A DNA stretch of 64,000 nucleotides from Mogibacterium sp. (GTDB lineage Bacteria > Bacillota > Clostridia > Peptostreptococcales > Anaerovoracaceae): assembly GCA_017405845.1 (NCBI GenBank), contig JAFQZQ010000052.1, positions 91,251 to 155,250 on the forward strand, written 5' to 3'. Both the position numbers and the translations under genes were made by a program. Shown one piece after another: positions 18,072-24,852 of the stretch (its first letter is position 1; each line of letters opens with the position of its first letter). Under the pieces are notes generated by a model. The model was given only the letters and a program-made list of their open reading frames with translations, was not told the DNA's origin and did not search any database.

Positions 18072-18770
18072 TCACCTCTTTTCATCAATTACAGATATAT
18101 AGAATACCTCCAGGTCTTCTCCGCCGGCAGACCGGCTTCCATTCCAGAGTAGCTGACCGTCTTTCATGATCATCAACCGATCAGCGATGTGTTCCAAATC
18201 CGATACGATATGTGTTGAAAGCAAAACGATTCTTTCTTGTCCGATATTTGCGATTAACTCGCGGAAGCGTATTCTCTCCTGTGGATCAAGGCCTGCAGTC
18301 GGTTCATCCATAATGAGGATCTTCGGATCATTAAGAAGCGCCTGTGCGATTCCAAGTCTCTGCTTCATCCCACCGGAATAGGTGCGCACTTTTTTACCAG
18401 CGGCATCTTCCAGTCCAACCAGTTCGATCAGTTCCTTTGTTTTTCGCATAGCATCCTTTTTTGTTAGTCCCTTTACAGCGGACATATAGAGCAGGAAATC
18501 CTTTCCTGAAAACTCCGGATAGTAACCAAAATCCTGCGGCAGATATCCCAGAATATCACGGTATTCCTCTGTTCCTACACTCATTCCGTCGCAGGAAACT
18601 GTTCCGCTGTCAGGAACAAGAATCCCGCACAGAAGCCGCATCAGTGTTGTTTTCCCTGCTCCGTTTGCACCCAGAAGTCCGGTTACTCCTTTTGTCAGGG
18701 TAAATGACATCCGGTCAACCGCGATTTTATTCTTGTATTGTTTAGTAATTCTATCTGCTACAAGCTCCAT
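18072..18770 (-). CDS. ABC transporter ATP-binding protein
   Basis: A 232-residue BcrA-type ATPase with Walker A GANGAGKT (about 34-41), Q-loop LPQDFGYYPEF, signature YSGGMKQRLG, Walker B ILIMDEPTAGLDP and H-loop LLSTHIVSD. All catalytic motifs are intact. Its start overlaps the upstream membrane-protein gene by 13 bases and follows GGAGGG, so it is translated together with its partners. Confidence 0.95.
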   Translation of the reverse strand: MELVADRITKQYKNKIAVDRMSFTLTKGVTGLLGANGAGKTTLMRLLCGILVPDSGTVSCDGMSVGTEEYRDILGYLPQDFGYYPEFSGKDFLLYMSAVKGLTKKDAMRKTKELIELVGLEDAAGKKVRTYSGGMKQRLGIAQALLNDPKILIMDEPTAGLDPQERIRFRELIANIGQERIVLLSTHIVSDLEHIADRLMIMKDGQLLWNGSRSAGGEDLEVFYISVIDEKR

Positions 18771-19486
18771 ACCGGTCCCTCCATATCACAGATCCATCTG
18801 CGCACACTGATGCCAAGACTTAAGACAAGCAGGATAAATGCCACCATCCAGATGATCGTAAATCTCTCTTCATACATTATGCTCAAATAATAAGGTGCCG
18901 CTGCAAAAAAGGCTGATGACAAAATGCAGATTATTACACTTCCCCATGCATTGTCCGATCTATTATTTCTCTCATATACTGACCCTACCAGAGAGGCTGT
19001 CAGATACGGTACCAACATGTATAGAGATATCCTGATAACGGAGTAAGAAAACCATGGTTGAACCAGTAAAATAACAATCAGTAAACCAGCTGTCTCCACA
19101 GCTCCCACCAGAAACATCCTTGCAAGCATTACGCTCCTTAATGAAAATCTTGCAGAATGTTCCAGCTCAGCCATTTTCCACCGAAACGATCTCCTGGTCT
19201 CAATGAGAATCCCTATCGCAAGAAGAGGCGTTAAGGCGAAAGGATAATTTCCTGTGTTTCCGTAACAAATTCCTATAATAAACAACAGTAAGAACGACGA
19301 CAGCAGCCATATCCATTTTCCAATATAAGGAAACTGTCTCAGGAGAAAGTCTCCATGATTTATGACAACAGGGCGTCCGCTTGTCAGCCCACGCTCCTCT
19401 AGCCTCTGAAAAAACACTTCCTTGTTTTCTGGTTCCGGAGTTTGGCAGACTTCTTTCAGATATTTGATGATCCTGTCATTATCCAT
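18758..19486 (-). CDS. Membrane protein of the sigma/ABC cassette
   Basis: A 242-residue protein with a cytoplasmic N-terminus of about 55 residues and six predicted membrane helices in pairs. It has no recognised enzymatic motif. It sits between an ECF sigma gene and an ABC ATPase gene and overlaps the latter. It may be an anti-sigma-like sensor for the neighbouring sigma factor or a second permease-like subunit; the sequence does not decide. AAGGAGGG precedes the ATG. Confidence 0.75.
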   Translation of the reverse strand: MDNDRIIKYLKEVCQTPEPENKEVFFQRLEERGLTSGRPVVINHGDFLLRQFPYIGKWIWLLSSFLLLFIIGICYGNTGNYPFALTPLLAIGILIETRRSFRWKMAELEHSARFSLRSVMLARMFLVGAVETAGLLIVILLVQPWFSYSVIRISLYMLVPYLTASLVGSVYERNNRSDNAWGSVIICILSSAFFAAAPYYLSIMYEERFTIIWMVAFILLVLSLGISVRRWICDMEGPVWSL

Positions 19487-19501
19487 CCTCTCCCTCCTTA
19501 T

Positions 19502-19951
19502 CTATTTCATTTCATCCCTAACCTTTTCCAATATCTTTTTTAGTCTTCTGTAAACAACAAACCTTGAGACGTGATACAGATGACTAATCACCGGTACGGG
19601 AACATCGTTTACATAACGCAGGAAAAGCATTTCCCGCTCCTCATGAGATAATTTTTGTAAAGCATCTATAAGACCGATACGTTCCACTAATGTTTGCTCA
19701 AAGTCTTCCAACAACGGATAGTCCATTGCTTCATCAAGGCTGTAAACAATTGTCTTATCTCTGTAATATTGCCTGCACAGATTACGAGCAATCGTATAAA
19801 GATACTGTAATTGCCGGTTTTCATCTTGGTACGTCCTGCTTTCCAAAAACCGCAGGAAGGTCTCTTGGGTCAGATCTTCAGCCATGTGTATGTCGTGAAG
19901 ATGATAATATAAGTATTTAAAGATCCGATCATATTGTTCTTCCAGATTCAA
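19502..19951 (-). CDS. ECF-type RNA polymerase sigma factor, TTG start
   Basis: A 149-residue sigma-70-family protein. Region 2 is in LEEQYDRIFKYLYYHLHD with AEDLTQETFLRF, and region 4 is a helix-turn-helix around HEEREMLFLRYV and VSRFVVYRRLKKI. The first codon is TTG, chosen because AGGAGG lies seven bases upstream. It opens a unit containing a membrane protein, an ABC ATPase and a permease, suggesting that it switches the transporter on in response to a cell-envelope signal. Confidence 0.85.
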   Translation of the reverse strand: MNLEEQYDRIFKYLYYHLHDIHMAEDLTQETFLRFLESRTYQDENRQLQYLYTIARNLCRQYYRDKTIVYSLDEAMDYPLLEDFEQTLVERIGLIDALQKLSHEEREMLFLRYVNDVPVPVISHLYHVSRFVVYRRLKKILEKVRDEMK

Positions 19952-20090
19952 CGCACAGCCTCCTTCCCCAAATCATTTCACCCATATGTCTTCTCAATAT
20001 GTATAACGAGATTTTACCCTGTTTGTGCGCTGTTTATTAAATATTTATTTCCACTCCTTTTCCCTTCATGCTCATAGAGTTCAATGAAAA

Positions 20091-21152
20091 CTATCGTACA
20101 AGCTGATGGTTTTTATGCTGCGCTAAGGTCTTTCCAGCAACTCGTTCAGCACATAAATCCATGAATTTCATTAACGCCTCTCCCCATGCTTCTGCCCAGC
20201 TCTCACGTCCGTATTTATTCAGCGATTTACACATCTCTGTGATTATAAGTACAGCTTTTATGATAATGCTGTCATACTTATCATGATCCTTCTTGCCTCC
20301 AGATTGTTTGATGGACTCTGCTACAGGCTTGGCTATCAATTCACTCTTGACCGTCAGCAGGCTTTCAGGTGGTGCACCACGCTTCAGCGCATGATCCACC
20401 TGAACATTCCATCGTCGTCTGATGTCATTGGTTCTGCGTATCTCATCCGCTTTCGGATTGTTCTTTCCAATCTTTTTCGTAGCCAGATAAGGACTGTTCT
20501 TAGGGAAAACCTGCAGCTTCTGATCATCCCTCAGTGGCTGGTTCATCAGATCAGTAAAGAAGCGTTTGACCTGTGCTGTGAAGTATTTCTGCTTGAACAC
20601 CGGACTCTTTTTGTCAAAAAGGTGCTGCTCGTACACTTCACCCTTGTTTATCATCGTATATCCCGGCATCAGTTCTCCGTCTACAGTCGCCTCTTTCTTC
20701 GTCCTGAGGTGTCTGCCGTCTGGGTCAAAATACATATTTCTGGTCGCTATTTTTATCACCGGCTCATCCAGTTTGTCTCTCTCTGAATAGATCAGATGGA
20801 TATGATAATTGTTCATATCGTGGTTATGATGGAGAGCAGCAATACACTCAGCACCATATTCTTTCCTGAAAGATTCGACAAAATGATGCAGTACTTTATC
20901 CGGATCCCATCCATTTTTATAATAGGCTTCCGGCAATGCGATGATGAATTCTCTGGCCTCGATACACGTTCCGCTCGTGCCGGATCTGAAGAAACTGTCA
21001 CGGTTTTCCTTCGCCAGTTCTCTCCAGTATTCCTCCGGCTGAGTCTGATAAACTGCGTAAAGATGCTCCTGTTCCTCGCCGCTGCTTATATAATTTATCC
21101 TGCCCATAAGGTCAGGCAGCTTCTCATGTCTAATATAACTTGCTCTTCTCAT
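20091..21152 (-). CDS. MobA/MobL-like relaxase
   Basis: A 353-residue mobilization relaxase that would nick the element at oriT and lead the strand into a recipient. The metal-binding His cluster lies at 108-119 (HHNHDMNNYHIHL), typical of His-hydrophobe-His relaxases. The likely catalytic Tyr is among the Tyr residues in the first 35. A Lys/Arg-rich C-terminal half follows. The start at 21152 follows AGGAGG; the longer reading frame runs through the oriT-like inverted repeats and is rejected. No primase or coupling protein is present, so transfer needs a helper. Confidence 0.85.
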   Translation of the reverse strand: MRRASYIRHEKLPDLMGRINYISSGEEQEHLYAVYQTQPEEYWRELAKENRDSFFRSGTSGTCIEAREFIIALPEAYYKNGWDPDKVLHHFVESFRKEYGAECIAALHHNHDMNNYHIHLIYSERDKLDEPVIKIATRNMYFDPDGRHLRTKKEATVDGELMPGYTMINKGEVYEQHLFDKKSPVFKQKYFTAQVKRFFTDLMNQPLRDDQKLQVFPKNSPYLATKKIGKNNPKADEIRRTNDIRRRWNVQVDHALKRGAPPESLLTVKSELIAKPVAESIKQSGGKKDHDKYDSIIIKAVLIITEMCKSLNKYGRESWAEAWGEALMKFMDLCAERVAGKTLAQHKNHQLVR

Positions 21153-21208
21153 ATATGTTTTTCCTCCTGTTCCTGTATCGCCAGCGACGGAAGACGCCGC
21201 CCCGCGAG

Positions 21209-21260
21209 GCGAAATACACAGAGTACGAACCGTCAGGTTTGTGCGATGGGTGTATTTCGC
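21209..21260. other. Candidate origin of transfer (nested inverted repeats)
   Basis: GCGAAATACAC (21209-21219) and GTGTATTTCGC (21250-21260) are perfect 11-bp inverted repeats. Between them lies a second short pair, CGAACC/GGTTTG. They sit 57 bases upstream of the relaxase start, the usual place for an oriT. No nick site was assigned. Confidence 0.6.
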
Positions 21261-21281
21261 TCTCAATCGGCGAGGCCTAAT

Positions 21282-21409
21282 ATGGCAATACATCTGTGAT
21301 GAATCTCATCAAGGCGGTAAGATGGCAACATGGCAATGTGGTGACAACTCTCTTGGAGGCAACGGATTGATGACGCTTTTTGCAAGGATGCCGCCTTACC
21401 ATCTTGCCA
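21282..21409. repeat. ATGGCAA short repeats with a flanking imperfect inverted repeat
   Basis: ATGGCAA occurs at 21282, 21322 and 21330, and its complement TTGCCA at 21404. The segments at about 21313-21328 and 21391-21409 form an imperfect inverted repeat (GGCGGTAAGATGG-like). The set lies between the oriT candidate and the RepA-like ATPase gene, so it may bind the replication or mobilization proteins, as iterons do. Confidence 0.4.
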
Positions 21410-21424
21410 CCTTCTCCTCATAGA

Positions 21425-22402
21425 TCAGACTGCATAGCCAGTGAACCACCGGTCTGCTTCTCTATGAGATGTGATACCGAGGTCCTTCATCGCATTGCGC
21501 AGCGTCTTCTCCGCGATCTTCTTTTCTTTTGCCCTCTCCAACAGCTCAGCACTTGGAATATATTCCCCCGGCTCCGGAAGCTCTGCTACAAGGAACTCTT
21601 TTGCCTCTACCGTCTTCTGTCCTTTGGTCCTTGTATTCTGCAGCAGTTCCTCTGCCGTGATGTCGTAAGTGCCTTCCCATTCGAAGCCTTTGTCCTTACT
21701 CAGCCGGAAAGCTACTGGGTCAGGCGGATACGTAAGTGAACACTTTGTTGATGCCAGCACTCTGACGTCTCTCTCACGCGGAGCCTCTGCACACAGGATC
21801 ACGCTGCGCGCCGCAGCAGTGAAGTCCATCGAACCCAGTCCTCTGTATTCAGGCTTAGCGGTATCCTTCTTGTTCAGATGTCCAATCAGCACCATGCCGC
21901 ACCTGTTTTCCGAAGCGATATCCCCAAGGCGCTTTAATCTCGGTCTGACCTCATTGGCTCTGTGCATGTCGACATTCTCTCCGAGGTATGCCTGAAGCGG
22001 ATCAAGCACCACCAGCCCTGCCTCTGTCTCTTTGATCGCCCATATCAGCCTTTCGTCTGTCATGCTGAGCATCCTCTCTCCTTCATCGATGACTGAGATT
22101 CTGCTACAGTCTGCCCCGGCAGCAACGAGTCTTGGCTTTACAGTATCGGCAAGCCCATCCTCAGCTGTCTGATAAATCACGTTGATAGGTTCTCTGATCT
22201 GTGAACTTCCCGGTGGATCAAGCAACGCTCTTCCTGTTGTAAACGCCGCGATCAGGTTGAGCATCGCCATGGTCTTTCCTTTGCCCGGATCTCCATGCAG
22301 CATCGTCAGTTTGCCAACCGGGATAAATCCCTCCCAAAGCCATTCGACCTGCTCTATCTCCACATCGTCCATATTGATAATCTTGTAGTTGTTTTCTGTC
22401 AT
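21425..22402 (-). CDS. RepA-like AAA ATPase (replicative helicase family)
   Basis: A 325-residue RecA-fold ATPase of the AAA_25/RepA group. Walker A is GDPGKGKT (37-44), the Walker B-like LVVLDPLQAYLG lies near 130-141, and GMVLIGHLNKKD follows. A C-terminal winged-helix-like tail comes after (from about 250). Such proteins act as hexameric helicases for plasmid or integrative-element replication. GGAGG precedes the ATG. With the relaxase it forms the DNA-processing module of the island. Confidence 0.85.
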   Translation of the reverse strand: MTENNYKIINMDDVEIEQVEWLWEGFIPVGKLTMLHGDPGKGKTMAMLNLIAAFTTGRALLDPPGSSQIREPINVIYQTAEDGLADTVKPRLVAAGADCSRISVIDEGERMLSMTDERLIWAIKETEAGLVVLDPLQAYLGENVDMHRANEVRPRLKRLGDIASENRCGMVLIGHLNKKDTAKPEYRGLGSMDFTAAARSVILCAEAPRERDVRVLASTKCSLTYPPDPVAFRLSKDKGFEWEGTYDITAEELLQNTRTKGQKTVEAKEFLVAELPEPGEYIPSAELLERAKEKKIAEKTLRNAMKDLGITSHREADRWFTGYAV

Positions 22403-22505
22403 TAATTAGCCTCCGTATTCATTTATGCTGTTTCCATACCCTTTCAAAAACTGTCTTCCCAGGAGCGTATTTCCTAAAAAAGTGTCAGCTATCTCAACTT
22501 TTTTT

Positions 22506-22670
22506 TCAATTCTTGTCATCAATATTTGCATCCTTTGCCGGACGTTTTCCCATCCTGTACGGCCATAGTGGGCACCGCTCGATAGGACACAATCTGACTT
22601 CTTTCTTCTCGTCGCAGCTGCAATCGAGACATTTTGCTCGTATTGCCTTAATTGGTGTCATTATCGTCAT
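22506..22670 (-). CDS. Small Cys-rich mobile-element protein
   Basis: A 54-residue protein with four Cys in the pattern CLDCSCDEKKEVRLCPIERC, followed by PLWPYRMGKRP. Small proteins with this CxxC and CPIxxCPLxPYRMG pattern are common in Clostridia integrative elements; a zinc finger is likely. The start at 22670 is best spaced from GAGAGGAGG; two upstream in-frame ATGs are too close to the ribosome site or lack one. Confidence 0.75.
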   Translation of the reverse strand: MTIMTPIKAIRAKCLDCSCDEKKEVRLCPIERCPLWPYRMGKRPAKDANIDDKN

Positions 22671-22702
22671 ACACATTCCTCCTCTCTCCATTGATCTTTC
22701 AC

Positions 22703-22900
22703 TTACGCAGTCCTTGTTTGCTTTCTCTGCCTGAGCCTTTGGATCCTTATCGATTCTTGACTATGCCCTCGTTGGTGCTGATGTTCATATGGCTTTCTTC
22801 TGTCCAGTTCATCGATCCAGTTATATAAGGCCTGCAGCTCATACAGTTTTGGCATAATGGCTCTGACAAATTGTCTTATCTGTCTTTCCCCGGGCTCCAT
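22703..22900 (-). CDS. Small hypothetical protein of the mobilization unit
   Basis: A 65-residue protein starting MEPGERQIRQFVRAIMPK and ending in a basic Arg/Gln-rich tail. It has no recognised domain; the helical, basic character suggests DNA or protein binding. AGGAGG precedes the ATG by five bases. It is first after the minus-strand promoter at 23009-23036. Confidence 0.65.
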   Translation of the reverse strand: MEPGERQIRQFVRAIMPKLYELQALYNWIDELDRRKPYEHQHQRGHSQESIRIQRLRQRKQTRTA

Positions 22901-23008
22901 AAAACCTCCTTTCCTGTGTTGCAAAGTGATAAGTTGTATCGTTGCTGGAAGGCGTTAGCCTCTCCATGTATTTCTATCTTTTTTGTAGCTATTTTTAGGA
23001 AGTAGATC

Positions 23009-23036
23009 ATTATATAACTTTTTCTGACATTGTCAA
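23009..23036 (-). promoter_or_regulatory. Promoter for the mobilization operon
   Basis: On the minus strand TTGACA is followed after 16 bases by TATAAT, both perfect consensus. It reads toward the small proteins, RepA-like ATPase and relaxase, back to back with the promoter of the XRE regulator, which is well placed to control both. Confidence 0.75.
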
Positions 23037-23068
23037 GCATTAATATAATCATTTTTGATATATTTTTC

Positions 23069-23097
23069 TTGCATGTGTTTTAAGAATATGCTACAAT
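23069..23097 (+). promoter_or_regulatory. Promoter for the XRE regulator
   Basis: TTGCAT and TACAAT are separated by 17 bases, ending 26 bases before the regulator's ATG. It diverges from the mobilization promoter 33 bases away. Confidence 0.65.
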
Positions 23098-23123
23098 CCC
23101 CCTCAGAAAGAGAGGTGGCTGAA

Positions 23124-23732
23124 ATGTCAACAGGAGAGAGAATACGTTTTTTTAGGCGCCGCAAGGGATTAACACAAGCGGAACTTGGGGAGGCAATGGC
23201 TTTTGCCGGGAAATCGACCAATGTAAGAGTTGCTCAGTATGAATGGAATCGGCGAGAGCCGAGAAAAGATGTAATAGATCAGTTTGCGGAAATATTTGAT
23301 GTTGCTCCGGAAGCTATTCAGAATCCGGACATAGACACAAAGATCGGTCTTATGCACACCCTTTTTCAGATGGAAGATTTATATGGACTAACCGTCACAG
23401 TCCTTGATGGGCACATATGCATAAAGCAGGATATCAACCATCCGAAATACAACAAGGAAGTAGCTGACGATCTAAGAGCATGGTATGTCATGAAAAACAA
23501 GCTCACGACAGGCAGCATATCTAAAGATGAGTATGATGAATGGAGATATAAATATCCGATGCTCAGAGAGGATGCGGAAAACAAGGATGCCTATTATTAC
23601 AACCTGAACTCTGGAGCTCAGGACAAGCCGATGGAAGTAAGAGACAACACTGCCATATACAGCGAAGATGACTTGCTGAAAATCCTGCAACTGTACAAAG
23701 AGCAGCAGAGTGAAAAAGAAACAAAGAAATAG
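23124..23732 (+). CDS. XRE-family transcriptional regulator
   Basis: A 202-residue protein with an N-terminal Cro/C1-type helix-turn-helix (residues about 5-65: STGERIRFFRRRKGLTQ, ELGEAMAF, VAQYEWNRREPR). A C-terminal part of about 130 residues probably serves oligomerization or ligand sensing. The start at 23124 follows GAGAGGTGG. As the divergent gene next to the mobilization promoter, it is the likely repressor holding the island quiet. Confidence 0.85.
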   Translation: MSTGERIRFFRRRKGLTQAELGEAMAFAGKSTNVRVAQYEWNRREPRKDVIDQFAEIFDVAPEAIQNPDIDTKIGLMHTLFQMEDLYGLTVTVLDGHICIKQDINHPKYNKEVADDLRAWYVMKNKLTTGSISKDEYDEWRYKYPMLREDAENKDAYYYNLNSGAQDKPMEVRDNTAIYSEDDLLKILQLYKEQQSEKETKK

Positions 23733-23741
23733 CCTTTGCTC

Positions 23742-23765
23742 AAACACCTCGGATTCGAGGTGTTT
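23742..23765 (+). terminator. Hairpin between the XRE and ORF6N genes
   Basis: A perfect 10-bp stem (AAACACCTCG with CGAGGTGTTT) on a GATT loop. The following sequence is only weakly T-rich, so termination may be partial. Confidence 0.55.
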
Positions 23766-23849
23766 ATGATCGATTATTTGATGTTGAAATTTCCAACATC
23801 AGCCAGCTGTTATCAGCATGGATATAAATTAACTTCTGAAAGGATTCTT

Positions 23850-24842
23850 ATGAACGATAATCATAATGGCACAGCTATTGTCTCGGTGGCTATTGCTGAT
23901 GAGCAATCTCTTCGTGAGAAAATCTACAACATTCGCGGGCAACAGGTCATGCTTAGCTTTGATTTAGCTGACATCTATGGATACGAGCACAAGAGATTCA
24001 TGGAGCAGGTCAGAAACAACAAAGAGAAGTTTGATGATGATTTTATGTTTCAACTATCAAAAGAGGAATATGACAACTTGAAGACGATTTTTTCGACTTC
24101 AAGTTGGGGCGGTCGCAGAAAGCTTCCATATGCATTTACAGAGCAAGGCATCTATATGCTCATGACGGTTCTCCGAGGAGATCTTGCAGTCAGGCAAAGC
24201 AAAGCGTTGATCAGGCTGTTCAAGCATATGAAGGACTATATCAATGAAAACCCTGCGTTAATTGTTAATCAGCAGTTGCTTTCAATTTCTGCACAAACCG
24301 CCGAAAATACCATGGCGATAAGACGTATTGAAGAAAACATGGTATCACACAATGATTTGTCAGATTTCATGAAGCTGTTTGACCGAGGCATCAAGAATGA
24401 AGAAATCCTTATTCTTAATGGTGAGCCATTCAAGGCAGATGTCGCATATCAGAAGATATATAAAAGCGCAAAGAAGTCTATTGTCGTCATTGATGATTAT
24501 ATTGGTGTTAAGACACTTCACCATCTTGTACACGCGAAGCCAGGCGTAAAACTAACGATCATCAGCGATAATAAACTAAGGATACTAAAACTATCCGAGT
24601 ACAAGGATTTTCTGACTGAATATCCATCCAAAACCATAGACTTTATAAAGTCAAAAGACAAAGCGCACGACAGATACATAGTGATTGATAATGATACAAC
24701 TGATATGAAGGTGTATCACTGCGGAGCCAGCAGTAAAGATGCCGGCAAGCGAATCACTACAATCACAAGACTTTCGGATATAGATGAGTATAAAAAAACG
24801 ATAACTACCCTGCTGGGGAATGATAAGTTGGTATTGAGGTAA
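23850..24842 (+). CDS. ORF6N-domain protein with PLD-like C-terminal domain
   Basis: A 330-residue protein. The ORF6N domain spans about 20-115 (SLREKIYNIRGQQVML, DLADIYGYEHKR, RRKLPYAFTEQG), a DNA-binding module of phage antirepressor-type proteins. The C-terminal half resembles a degenerate phospholipase D fold: KSIVVIDDYIGVKTL, then HDRYIVID and CGASSKDAG, where a full HxK motif is not seen. The start at 23850 follows AAAGGA; the longer frame begins inside a hairpin. It probably regulates element genes; nuclease activity is unproven. Confidence 0.8.
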   Translation: MNDNHNGTAIVSVAIADEQSLREKIYNIRGQQVMLSFDLADIYGYEHKRFMEQVRNNKEKFDDDFMFQLSKEEYDNLKTIFSTSSWGGRRKLPYAFTEQGIYMLMTVLRGDLAVRQSKALIRLFKHMKDYINENPALIVNQQLLSISAQTAENTMAIRRIEENMVSHNDLSDFMKLFDRGIKNEEILILNGEPFKADVAYQKIYKSAKKSIVVIDDYIGVKTLHHLVHAKPGVKLTIISDNKLRILKLSEYKDFLTEYPSKTIDFIKSKDKAHDRYIVIDNDTTDMKVYHCGASSKDAGKRITTITRLSDIDEYKKTITTLLGNDKLVLR

Positions 24843-24852
24843 TTAGATTTAT

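Noticed and set aside
21153..21293. Longer N-terminus of the relaxase
   Set aside because: The extra 47 codons run through the oriT-like inverted repeats and lack a ribosome site, while AGGAGG precedes the ATG at 21152.
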